Part shown: positions 1-7,954 of the stretch, piece by piece | How positions within the stretch are numbered: the first letter of the stretch is position 1 | Layout of the letters: each line of letters opens with the position of its first letter | DNA from: Fibrobacter sp. UBA4223 | GTDB lineage: Bacteria; Fibrobacterota; Fibrobacteria; Fibrobacterales; Fibrobacteraceae | DNA: 64,000 nt | Reading direction: 5' to 3' | Assembly (NCBI GenBank): GCA_002382975.1 | Contig: DFTB01000009.1 | Coordinates: forward strand, 42,091 to 106,090 | Made by a program: the position numbers and the translations under genes | Notes under the pieces: model-generated | What the model was told of the DNA's origin: nothing | What the model saw: only the letters and a program-made list of their open reading frames with translations | Database searches by the model: none

Positions 1-375
1 GACTTTACCCAGCACAAGATGCACGGCGAGCATTACGAGTTGACCAGGGAAAATGCCGAGATTATCAACAAGGCAAAACGGGAAGGTGGACGCATCGTGA
101 CCGTGGGCACCACCAGCACCCGTGTAGTCGAGACCATTGCCGATGCCAACGGAATCGTAAGGGCGCAATCGGGCGTGACACACGCGTTCTTTTACCCCGG
201 TTACCGCTACAAGATTGTGGATGGCCTCTTGACCAATTTCCACTGGCCGAAAAGCAGCCTCATTTTGCTGGTTTCTGCGTTCTATGGCCGCGAAAACACG
301 CTTGCCGCCTACAAGATGGCAGTGGAGAACAAGATGAAGCTGTTCAGCTACGGCGATGGGATGCTGATACTGTAG
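1..375 (+). CDS. queA: S-adenosylmethionine:tRNA ribosyltransferase-isomerase (QueA), C-terminal part
   Basis: QueA moves the ribosyl group of SAM onto 7-aminomethyl-7-deazaguanine in tRNA, making epoxyqueuosine in the wobble-base queuosine pathway. The gene enters from the left edge, so only the last 124 residues are visible, in frame from base 1. Typical QueA C-terminal features are the stretch [12 protein letters not shown], then [20 protein letters not shown], then [17 protein letters not shown]. The stop is TAG at 373-375. It converges on the minus-strand gene that ends at 436. Identity is confident; the N-terminus and promoter lie outside the window. Confidence 0.95.
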   Translation, partial: DFTQHKMHGEHYELTRENAEIINKAKREGGRIVTVGTTSTRVVETIADANGIVRAQSGVTHAFFYPGYRYKIVDGLLTNFHWPKSSLILLVSAFYGRENTLAAYKMAVENKMKLFSYGDGMLIL

Positions 376-435
376 AACCTTGCATTTGCAGGCGTTTCAT
401 AGTGCCGGGCTTGTCGGCCGCATTCCCTGCTCAGG

Positions 436-927
436 TTATTTCGATGTAGTAGAATCTGCTTCTAGGGTGGGAATCAGCTTGTTCTCTTGGCAGAGATTTT
501 CTTCCCTGATTTTGAAGGTGAAGTCCACCAGGTTGTTCTCGAACATTTTCTGGTAGGGCTTCTTTTGCTGCACGCTCTGGAGGGCGCAAGTGCAGTAGTT
601 GATACGCTGGACCAGTTTCGCTTCGTCCGAAGGAGTGCCCTGGGCAAAGACGCATTCGTGCATGATGGCGTATTCCATGGGACGGTCGTAACGTCCCTTG
701 CACTTGTTTTTAAGGTCGGGCTGTGCGGCCACCTTTTCGATAATCCCCTGGCTGGGAACGTCGTTGACAACCTTGCAGGTGACAAAGCCGCCGGCAAAAA
801 AGGCGAGGCAGAGAGCCATGTTGATAAGGAATCGCTTGCCACGGCTAATCTTGTTGTAGTTCCGCTCTACGGCTTCCAAGGTTTGGGTGGCGTGTAGCCT
901 GACGTCATCTAAATCGTTGTTTTCCAT
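436..927 (-). CDS. Small single-pass membrane protein of unknown function
   Basis: This 163-residue protein is not recognised. Residues 1-28 are polar. Residues about 31-52 (KRFLINMALCLAFFAGGFVT) form one transmembrane segment. The rest is a soluble, probably periplasmic domain with four cysteines (in NKCKG, HECVF and the pair CTC) that could form disulfides. It is the last gene of a minus-strand run: it starts 10 nt after the hpt stop and so is probably cotranscribed with hpt and the GH57 gene. An AAGG sequence about 8 nt before the ATG is a plausible ribosome site. No function is proposed. Confidence 0.7.
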   Translation of the reverse strand: MENNDLDDVRLHATQTLEAVERNYNKISRGKRFLINMALCLAFFAGGFVTCKVVNDVPSQGIIEKVAAQPDLKNKCKGRYDRPMEYAIMHECVFAQGTPSDEAKLVQRINYCTCALQSVQQKKPYQKMFENNLVDFTFKIREENLCQENKLIPTLEADSTTSK

Positions 928-937
928 GGCGTGTACC

Positions 938-1465
938 TTAGTTTTCGCTTTCCAGAGTCCAGATGTCGGGCATGGTGCGGTATTCTCCGGCGCAGTCCAG
1001 CCCGTAGCCCACTACGAAACCGTCTTCGATGGAGAACCCGACGAAGTCCGCCTTGTAGTCCACTTCCCGACGGGCCCGCTTTTCTAGCAGCACGCAGCTG
1101 CGGACTTCGGCGGCGCCTTTTTCCTTAAGCAGGTCCACCAGTTTTTGCAGGGTGCGGCCCGTGTCCAGAATGTCGTCGATGAGCAGGACCTTTTTGTCTT
1201 TCAGGTCCAGTTCGTCCAGCAGGGAGACCTTCAGCTGGCCGGAGCTTTCCGTAGAGTCGCCGTAGCTGGACGCCCTGATGAAGGAAACCTTGATGTCCTT
1301 GTTGGGGAAATGCCTGCACAGGTCCGACACGAACACGAAGGAGCCCGTAAGCACGCCTACGATGGTGTCGAACTTGTAGTTCCGGGCGATTTTTTCGCCC
1401 AGAAGTTGGACCATCTCCTGGATGGCCTCAGCCGTAAAGAGTGGCATAAGGCTCATCTTATACAT
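938..1465 (-). CDS. hpt: Hypoxanthine/purine phosphoribosyltransferase
   Basis: Hpt condenses hypoxanthine or guanine with PRPP to give IMP or GMP in cytosolic purine salvage. The 175 residues match the family in length. The PRPP-binding loop is LLIDDILDTGRTL near residues 93-105. GVLTGSFVFVSDL is the N-terminal PP-binding loop and the C-terminal part carries DFVGFSIEDGFVVGYGLD. The start overlaps the end of the GH57 gene by 8 nt, and a GAGGT ribosome site lies inside that gene's last codons, so translation is probably coupled. Confidence 0.92.
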   Translation of the reverse strand: MYKMSLMPLFTAEAIQEMVQLLGEKIARNYKFDTIVGVLTGSFVFVSDLCRHFPNKDIKVSFIRASSYGDSTESSGQLKVSLLDELDLKDKKVLLIDDILDTGRTLQKLVDLLKEKGAAEVRSCVLLEKRARREVDYKADFVGFSIEDGFVVGYGLDCAGEYRTMPDIWTLESEN

Positions 1466-3884
1466 TGCCTACCTCGAAATTCAGCCACTGGAACACGGGA
1501 ATCATGGCTTTCAGCTTGCCCTTGGGATTCTTCTTGAATTCCTGGAACATGGGGAAGGCCTGGTTCTCGATGGAGGTCTTGTCGATGTAGATGTGCAGCC
1601 AGTCCGCCAAAGAAATCAGGTTCGTGATGTAGAGGACGGTGGGCTGTTTCAGATTCTCGAAAACCTGGTCCAGGCATTCTACAATTTTGCGGTGGATCAT
1701 GCGGCCCGTCCCGCCGAAGGAGAAGGTGGCGTTCAGGGAGTTGGCTTCCTTGACCAGGGCCTCGATTTCCTTGAAGTTTTCCTGCTCCGGATTATCCAGG
1801 TATTCCAGCACCAGGTGGTGGATCTTGGAATTGATGTCCAGGGAAAGAATGGTCCGGATGGTGTCCGGCAGGGTATGGTCCGGGTCGGCCAGGCTGTCGA
1901 TGGAAAGTCCCTTCTGAACGGCAAATTCCGAGAAGGCCTCCGTAATGTCCTTGAGGCTCCGCTTGGTTTCCAGCTGGTTGATGCGCTTCAGGGAATCGCT
2001 CATCAGGTGGCGCATCTGGACCACGTAGGCGGTGGGGAACTGGTGCTGCAGTTCTTCGGCGCTCTTGTTCGGGTTTTCTACGAAGGAGAGCTTGTTCACC
2101 TCGGGTTCGCCGTCGGCCACCACCAGGTTCACGCGGCCCATGGAATCGGACAGCACCAGGATTGTTGCCACCCGGGATTCCCCGATGGTCTTGTCGTCGT
2201 AGGTGGCCCGCACCAGGGTCTGCTTGCGGCGGGAGGCGATCTTTGTAGAAGTGAGCTTGGCGTTTTTCTGGTCGTAGCCCTCTTCCAGTCCCAGGTGGAA
2301 AATGGCGGCCCGTTCGGCCATGAGCTTCACCGTCACGGGGACCTCGTCCTTGGCGTAGCGGGTGTAGACTTCGGCGCCGTTCCACTTGTGCTCATTGCTG
2401 GTGGCCCGGGCGAGAATGCTCATGAAACGGTTCTCGATGGAGTGCCCGAAGGGGAGGAACGGCTGCATCAGTTCCATGGCCCGGAGGGCGTAGCGCATGT
2501 TCTGCACAGGCTCCAGGCCTTCGATGTCGTTGAAGAACCAGCCGCAGCTGGTAAAGCTGAACAGGCAGAACTTCTGGATTTCCAGAAGACGCACGGCCTT
2601 GGCGCTTTCTTCGGCGTTTTCGGGATTGTTCAGGATGGTCTTCAGGAATGCGGAGAGGCGGGTTTCGTCTTCGGGGGCGACCAGCGCCTGCACATATCCG
2701 TTCCGGGCGTCCCAGGGATTTACCTTGCTCACCTTCTCGAATTCCCGCACAAAGATTTCGTCGGCCAGTTCCTTCAGGTGGTTGAAGGCGTCGCGCAACG
2801 GACCGCGCCATTTCTGGTTCCAGCCGGGGCCACCTCCGGTGGAGCATCCGCAGTCCCTGTACCAGCGGCCTACGCCGTGGGCGCAGCTCCAGGCGCAGCC
2901 TTCGCCGTGGAAATTCTTCAGCAGCACCTCGTGCTTGGGCGGGAACTTTTCCAGGTACCAGCCGTAGTTGACGGGCACCATGTTGTTCTCGGGAGCGAAT
3001 CGGTTGTAAAGGTAGGCGGCGCACATGTCGCCGAAGGGCTCGTGGTGTCCGTAGCTTTCGCCGTCGGTGCCGATGCTCACCAGTTGCGGGTCTTCGCGGT
3101 TCGGGTCCCAGGCGTCCTGGATGCGCTTGCCGAACACGCCCGCATTGCGGAGCAGATGCTCGAAACCTACGGCGCTGCTGAGCCAGGGGTTGTAGAAGAA
3201 CACGTCCAGGTAGCCGTCGCAGACCAGATTGCCCTTTTCGTCCCGCGGGTAAATGCGGTAGGGCCTGGTGGTGTCGATATCGGTATTGCTGCAGCCAATC
3301 CATTCTTCGGCACCCAATTCACGGAAGGAATCCGCCTGGGTGGGGGAGAGGATGGTAAACTTGATTCCCGCCTTGATGAGTTCCACCACTGTCGGCAGGT
3401 TGATGGCGGTTTCGGCCAGCCACATGGCCTCGGGCATGCGTCCGAAATGGAACTTGAAATCTTCGATGCCCCAGAGAATCTGGGTCCGCTTGTCCTGCTC
3501 GCTGGCGAGAGGCATGATGATGTGGTTATAGACCTGGGCGATGGCGTTGCCGTGACCGTTCAAGCGTTCGGCGCTCCGCTTGTCGGCTTCCTGGATTCTC
3601 TTGTAAGTGTCGGGGGTATGGGTCCGGATCCAACCCATGAGGGTGGGGCCCATGTTGAAGCTCATGAAGTCGTAGTTGTTGACGATATCCTGGATGCGCC
3701 CCTCTGAATTCAGAATGCGGCTTGCGGAGTTGGGGGAGTAGCACTGGCTTGCGATACGGTCGTTCCAGTCGTGAAATGGCCGCGCACTGGGCTGGTTCTC
3801 GATGACGCCTGTCCAGGGATTTTCGCGGGGAGGCTGGTAAAAGTGACCGTGAATCGTAAAATAAAGGGGGTGCTTCTTTTCCAT
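1458..3884 (-). CDS. Glycoside hydrolase family 57 protein (DUF3536-containing type)
   Basis: GH57 enzymes are retaining alpha-amylases, amylopullulanases or branching-type enzymes acting on alpha-glucans. The 808-residue protein opens with LYFTIHGHFYQPPREN, the GH57 N-terminal strand. WLAETAINLPTVVEL is the likely nucleophile region, and IGTDGESYGHHEPFGDM is the motif shared by the large DUF3536-bearing members. No signal peptide is visible, so it is likely cytosolic. I chose the ATG at 3884 over an in-frame codon 36 nt upstream, because homology begins here and a TACATTTG promoter element lies 5 nt before it. With malQ, the GH13 gene and glgP nearby it probably belongs to glycogen or maltodextrin metabolism. 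Exact substrate unknown. Confidence 0.85.
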   Translation of the reverse strand: MEKKHPLYFTIHGHFYQPPRENPWTGVIENQPSARPFHDWNDRIASQCYSPNSASRILNSEGRIQDIVNNYDFMSFNMGPTLMGWIRTHTPDTYKRIQEADKRSAERLNGHGNAIAQVYNHIIMPLASEQDKRTQILWGIEDFKFHFGRMPEAMWLAETAINLPTVVELIKAGIKFTILSPTQADSFRELGAEEWIGCSNTDIDTTRPYRIYPRDEKGNLVCDGYLDVFFYNPWLSSAVGFEHLLRNAGVFGKRIQDAWDPNREDPQLVSIGTDGESYGHHEPFGDMCAAYLYNRFAPENNMVPVNYGWYLEKFPPKHEVLLKNFHGEGCAWSCAHGVGRWYRDCGCSTGGGPGWNQKWRGPLRDAFNHLKELADEIFVREFEKVSKVNPWDARNGYVQALVAPEDETRLSAFLKTILNNPENAEESAKAVRLLEIQKFCLFSFTSCGWFFNDIEGLEPVQNMRYALRAMELMQPFLPFGHSIENRFMSILARATSNEHKWNGAEVYTRYAKDEVPVTVKLMAERAAIFHLGLEEGYDQKNAKLTSTKIASRRKQTLVRATYDDKTIGESRVATILVLSDSMGRVNLVVADGEPEVNKLSFVENPNKSAEELQHQFPTAYVVQMRHLMSDSLKRINQLETKRSLKDITEAFSEFAVQKGLSIDSLADPDHTLPDTIRTILSLDINSKIHHLVLEYLDNPEQENFKEIEALVKEANSLNATFSFGGTGRMIHRKIVECLDQVFENLKQPTVLYITNLISLADWLHIYIDKTSIENQAFPMFQEFKKNPKGKLKAMIPVFQWLNFEVGNV

Positions 3885-3889
3885 GGGCG

Positions 3890-3921
3890 CAAATGTAGAA
3901 ATATTTAATCTACTGCCCAAA
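3890..3921 (-). promoter_or_regulatory. Bacteroidota-type promoter of the GH57 gene
   Basis: On the minus strand TTTG (3918-3921) is followed by exactly 20 nt and then TACATTTG (3890-3897). This matches the known Bacteroidota consensus TTTG - 19 to 21 nt - TAnnTTTG. The start codon follows after only 5 nt and there is no Shine-Dalgarno sequence, so the mRNA may be leaderless. Confidence 0.7.
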
Positions 3922-3934
3922 GTATTGACTTGGA

Positions 3935-4095
3935 TGGGGGAAGTCTCCCCCTCGCTACAGCCTTGGCGATTAGACAGAAGCCGGTAGTGTCATTGCGAAC
4001 CCCGAATAGGGGTGAAGCAATCACAATCCAACGTTCTCGCCAAGTCTGCCGCTACCCCCTCTACGGGGCCTCAGACGTCGGCCCCGTAACGCCCC
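3935..4095 (+). repeat. Palindromic intergenic element, copy 1
   Basis: The left end is a hairpin (GGGGGAAGTCTCCCCC) followed by CGCTACAGCCTTGGCGATTA. The right end is CTCGCCAAGTCTGCCGCTAC followed by a C-rich hairpin (CTACGGGGC... GGCCCCGTAA). CTTGGCGA and TCGCCAAG pair across the middle. A second short palindrome (GTCATTGCGAAC ... GAAGCAATC) sits between the ends, as if nested. Related copies are at 14088-14170, 17054-17180, 29234-29325 and 44440-44578. Confidence 0.6.
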
Positions 4096-4104
4096 GACTT
4101 TTTC

Positions 4105-4138
4105 TATATTTATGCATATAAACAAATAAATGCATAAA
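4105..4138 (+). promoter_or_regulatory. metH promoter with overlapping inverted repeat (operator candidate)
   Basis: TATATTTA (4105-4112) is a TAnnTTTG-like element. A perfect 9-bp inverted repeat, TTTATGCAT (4109-4117) and ATGCATAAA (4130-4138), spaced by 12 nt, overlaps it and covers the expected transcription start. That geometry suits a repressor site. No cobalamin riboswitch box was seen before metH. Confidence 0.55.
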
Positions 4139-4161
4139 GACTGGTTGCGGCGGTTCGTGCC

Positions 4162-7100
4162 ATGGAAAAGAAAATGACTTTACGCGAAGCTTTCGAAAAC
4201 AAGATGTTGCTGCTGGACGGCGGCATGGGTTCAGTCATCCAGACTTACGGGATCAAGGGCGCGAACAACGACATGCTCTCCATCGAGAAGCCGGAAATCA
4301 TTCTCGATATCCAGCGCCGCTACGTGGATGCGGGCGTGGACTGCCTGACCACGAACACGTTCTCGAGCCAGCGCGTAAGCCAGCACGAATACCATCAGGA
4401 ACACCGCATTGCCGAAATGAACCGCGCCGCCGTGAAGATTGCGAAGCAGGCCGCGGCAGAGGCCATGGAAAAGTACGGCCGCCAGGTGTACATTCTGGGC
4501 GACGTGGGCCCCACGAGCAAGATGCTCTCCATGAGCGAAGACGTGAACGACCCTGCGAGCCGTAGCATTACTTTCGACGAGCTGGAAGACGCCTACCTGG
4601 AACAGATTCAGGTTCTCGTGGAAGAAGGCGTCGATGCGATTCTGATTGAAACGATTTTTGATACGTTGAACGCGAAGGCTGCCGCAAGCGCTTTTACCAA
4701 AGTGATGGAAAAAGTTTCACGCCCGGTCGAGGTGATGTTCTCCATGACGGTGAGCGACGCTTCGGGCAGAACACTTTCGGGCCAGACCGTAGAAGCATTC
4801 GCCATAAGCGTGATGCACATGCACCCGCTTTCCATCGGCCTGAACTGCGGGCTCGGTGCCGACGGCATGGTGCCGTACCTGCGCCGCATGGGCAAGGTTG
4901 CGCCCTGCTATATTTCTTGCCACCCGAACGCGGGACTCCCGAACCAGTTCGGTGGTTACGACGACACGCCCGAAGACATGGTCAACAAGATGCATGTCTA
5001 TCTGGATGACAAGCTGGTGAACATGATTGGCGGCTGCTGCGGTACCACGCCGGAACACATCGCCGCCATGCGCAAGATGTTGGACGCCCTGCCCGCCGAT
5101 TACGAACGCCGCAAGCCCGCGCCCAAGTATGCGACGAGCCCGCTCTTACGCCTCGCGGGTTTGGAGCCGCTGTTCAAGGAACAGGTGCACCCCAGCGACG
5201 GTGCTGACAGCTGCAACGCCGAAGACTTCGTGAAGGTGGGCGAACGCTGCAACGTCGCCGGCTCCAAGAAGTTCCTGCGACTGATTAACGAGAAGAATTA
5301 CGACGAAGCGCTGGACATTGCACGCAAGCAGGTCGAAGACGGCGCTGACGTGATCGACGTGAACATGGACGATGGCCTCTTGGACGCCACCGCCGAAATG
5401 CAGACCTTCCTGAACCTGATTGCATCGGACCCGGCCGTGAGCCGCGTACCCATCATGGTGGACTCTTCCCGTTTCGAAGTCATCGAGGCGGGCCTCAAGT
5501 GCATCCAGGGCAAGAGCATCGTGAACTCCATCTCCCTCAAGATGGGCGAACAGGCGTTTATCGAGCACGCACTCACCATCAAGCGCCTGGGGGCCGCCGT
5601 CATCGTGATGCTCTTCGATGAAGAAGGCCAGGCTACCAACTACGAACGCCGCGTAAAGATTGCCGCCCGCGCCTACGACATCATGGTGAAGCAACTGAAT
5701 TTCGCGCCATCGGACATCATCTTTGACCCGAACGTGCTGACAGTCGCTACCGGCATGGCGGAGCACAACGCCTACGCCATCGACTTTATCCGTGCGGTCC
5801 GCTGGATTATGGACAACCTGCCCGGCGTGCGCATCTCGGGCGGTCTTTCGAACCTTTCCTTTGCATTCCGCGGCAACAACTACCTGCGCGAAGCGATGCA
5901 CACCACCTTCCTGCATTACGCGATTCCAAACGGCATGGGCATGGCCATCATGAACCCCAGCGCGATTATCGAATACAAGACGATCCCGCTGGAACTCCGC
6001 ATGGCCATTACCGAAGTGCTGTTGAACACGGAACCAGATGCAAGCGAAGCGCTTATTGAAATTGCAAGCCGCATGACCGCAGCCGCCGCTGCCGCCAAGG
6101 AAGCGGGCACCAAATACGACCCGAAGGCAATTTTCGCCATGAGCACAGGCGCGGGCAGTTCCGACGCGGGTAGCAACAGCGTCGCCGACTCCGCGCAGGC
6201 AAAAACCACCCCCGAAGAACGCCTGCAAGAAGCACTCCTCAAGGGAACTTCTACAACGCTCCAGCCCGACCTGATGGAACTCATCAACCGCGGCGATAGC
6301 CCGGTGGGAATTATTTCCGGCCCGCTCATGGACGGCATGAACGAAGTGGGCCGCCGCTTCGGCGAAGGCAAGATGTTCTTGCCGCAGGTGGTAAAGACAG
6401 CACGCACCATGAAGAAGGCGGTAGAAATCTTGCAGCCCTACATCGAGGCGGGCAAGGACGCCAACGCTTCTAGCCGCGGGAAAATCGTGATTGCGACCGT
6501 GAAGGGCGACGTGCACGATATCGGCAAGAACATTGTCTCCGTGATTATGGCCTGTAACGGCTACGAGATGGTGGACCTCGGCGTGATGGTTCCCGAAGAT
6601 GTAATCGTGAAGGCGGTCATCGAAAACAAGGCCGATATATTGAGCCTCTCCGGACTGATTACGCCCTCCCTCGAAGAAATGTGCACTGTCGCGAAGGCCA
6701 TGCAAGATGCTGGCCAGCGCATTCCGATTATCGTCGGCGGTGCCACCACCTCGCCCACGCACACGGCCGTAAAGATTGCTCCGTGCTACGACGGCCCCGT
6801 ATTCCACGTACGCGATGCTGCCAGCAATCCTGGCCTCGTGCAAAAGCTTTTGGACCCGGCTACTAGCGAACAGACTATTCAAGAAAACCGGGTCGAACAG
6901 CAGAGAATTCGCGACAAGCAGAACGGCATCCAGACCGAAGCCGCAAACGCCATGGCCGCAGCAGAGAAAACGACCGTCGAACGCCGCTATCAATGCGACT
7001 GGAGCAAGTACCAGCCTGTGGAACCTCCGTTCATGGGCGAAAGCAAGCTTCCGCCTATCGCGCTCGAAAAAGTCATCCCGCTTATCAGCTGGGAATACTT

Positions 7101-7791
7101 CTTCTTCACCTGGAAAATCAAGCCCGACCAGGAAGAAGCAAAGAAACTCAAGGCCGACGCAGAAGAACTTATCAAGAGCCTTACAAAGCCCGAGTATGCG
7201 CTGCGTGCCGTGCAGGCGTTCTACCCTGCAGCCGGTACGGAAAATTCCATCAGGTTCAACACGGGCCGTACCGGCACCGACTCCGACATCGTCGAAGTCG
7301 AAACGGCACGCCAGCAGAACCCGGAAGGCACCTGCCTTGCCCTCTGCGACTATGTAGCCCCTGCCAACGCAACGACAGCAAGCGTCTTTAACGCTCCCGC
7401 CGGCAAAGATGTTTTCCGCGACATCGTGGGCGCCTTCGCCGTCACCGTGAGCGACGCCTTCGTGAAGCGCCTCGAAAAACTGAAGGCCGAACAGGGCGGC
7501 AGCGACTACGACGTTCTCTTGATGCAGACTGTCGCCGACCGCCTGGCCGAAGCGGGCGCCGAATACCTGAGCCAGGAACTCGCGCGCACCAACAACTGGA
7601 AGGGCATCCGCCCGGCCGTCGGCTACCCCGTGCTCCCGAACATCAAGGAAATCTTCAACGTCGCGAAACTCATCGATTTCAACAGTGTCGGAATATCGCT
7701 CACCGAGAACGGCGCCATGTACCCGCAGGCCTCCGTGAGCGGCCTCTACATCAGCCACCCCGAAGTGGATTATTTTCACGTGAAGTCGTGA
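4162..7791 (+). CDS. metH: Cobalamin-dependent methionine synthase (MetH)
   Basis: MetH transfers a methyl group from 5-methyltetrahydrofolate via cobalamin to homocysteine, making methionine. The 1209 residues hold all four modules: the homocysteine domain (LLLDGGMGSVIQ near 16 and the zinc ligands GGCCGTT near 290), the pterin domain (GERCNVAGSKKF near 357), the B12 domain with its cobalamin ligand motif VKGDVHDIGKNI near 780, and a C-terminal activation domain with RPAVGYPVLPN. Length matches the family. It stands alone, preceded by an operator-like palindrome rather than a B12 riboswitch. The ATG follows a GC-rich leader without a strong ribosome site. Confidence 0.97.
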   Translation: MEKKMTLREAFENKMLLLDGGMGSVIQTYGIKGANNDMLSIEKPEIILDIQRRYVDAGVDCLTTNTFSSQRVSQHEYHQEHRIAEMNRAAVKIAKQAAAEAMEKYGRQVYILGDVGPTSKMLSMSEDVNDPASRSITFDELEDAYLEQIQVLVEEGVDAILIETIFDTLNAKAAASAFTKVMEKVSRPVEVMFSMTVSDASGRTLSGQTVEAFAISVMHMHPLSIGLNCGLGADGMVPYLRRMGKVAPCYISCHPNAGLPNQFGGYDDTPEDMVNKMHVYLDDKLVNMIGGCCGTTPEHIAAMRKMLDALPADYERRKPAPKYATSPLLRLAGLEPLFKEQVHPSDGADSCNAEDFVKVGERCNVAGSKKFLRLINEKNYDEALDIARKQVEDGADVIDVNMDDGLLDATAEMQTFLNLIASDPAVSRVPIMVDSSRFEVIEAGLKCIQGKSIVNSISLKMGEQAFIEHALTIKRLGAAVIVMLFDEEGQATNYERRVKIAARAYDIMVKQLNFAPSDIIFDPNVLTVATGMAEHNAYAIDFIRAVRWIMDNLPGVRISGGLSNLSFAFRGNNYLREAMHTTFLHYAIPNGMGMAIMNPSAIIEYKTIPLELRMAITEVLLNTEPDASEALIEIASRMTAAAAAAKEAGTKYDPKAIFAMSTGAGSSDAGSNSVADSAQAKTTPEERLQEALLKGTSTTLQPDLMELINRGDSPVGIISGPLMDGMNEVGRRFGEGKMFLPQVVKTARTMKKAVEILQPYIEAGKDANASSRGKIVIATVKGDVHDIGKNIVSVIMACNGYEMVDLGVMVPEDVIVKAVIENKADILSLSGLITPSLEEMCTVAKAMQDAGQRIPIIVGGATTSPTHTAVKIAPCYDGPVFHVRDAASNPGLVQKLLDPATSEQTIQENRVEQQRIRDKQNGIQTEAANAMAAAEKTTVERRYQCDWSKYQPVEPPFMGESKLPPIALEKVIPLISWEYFFFTWKIKPDQEEAKKLKADAEELIKSLTKPEYALRAVQAFYPAAGTENSIRFNTGRTGTDSDIVEVETARQQNPEGTCLALCDYVAPANATTASVFNAPAGKDVFRDIVGAFAVTVSDAFVKRLEKLKAEQGGSDYDVLLMQTVADRLAEAGAEYLSQELARTNNWKGIRPAVGYPVLPNIKEIFNVAKLIDFNSVGISLTENGAMYPQASVSGLYISHPEVDYFHVKS

Positions 7792-7835
7792 GACGGCGGC
7801 ACCTCTCCAGGATGACGCTTCTTGAGACCCGCTTT

Positions 7836-7934
7836 ACTAGACCCTAGATCCTATCCCCTAAATCCTAGATCCTAGCCCCTACCCCCTAAATCCAGTCCCC
7901 CAATCCCTAACACCTACAACCTACAGCCTAAAAC
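7836..7934 (+). repeat. Heptanucleotide repeat array (CCTAnnn)
   Basis: A degenerate tandem array of 7-nt units of the form CCTAGAT, CCTATCC, CCTAAAT, CCTAGCC, CCTACAA fills nearly the whole metH-malQ gap. It is preceded by a variant (7807-7829) of the box GAGGATGACACCTCTTGAGACC. Similar arrays with other heptamers occur in many gaps of this window. Confidence 0.75.
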
Positions 7935-7941
7935 CTTTTTA

Positions 7942-7949
7942 TATCTTTC
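7942..7949 (+). promoter_or_regulatory. malQ promoter element TATCTTTC
   Basis: TATCTTTC fits TAnnTTTG with one change. Its last base is 5 nt from the malQ ATG and no ribosome-binding site is visible, suggesting a leaderless transcript. Confidence 0.5.
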
Positions 7950-7954
7950 CCACC

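Noticed and set aside
1422-3707. Long open frame of 761 codons on the plus strand opposite the GH57 gene
   Set aside because: It mirrors the codon bias of the GH57 gene, has no family motif, and its composition (His/Val/Gly-rich) is that of antisense reading.
5146-7779. 877-codon open frame antisense to metH
   Set aside because: Rich in His, Val and Gly and free of recognisable motifs; produced by the GC-rich codon use of metH, whose own domains are complete.
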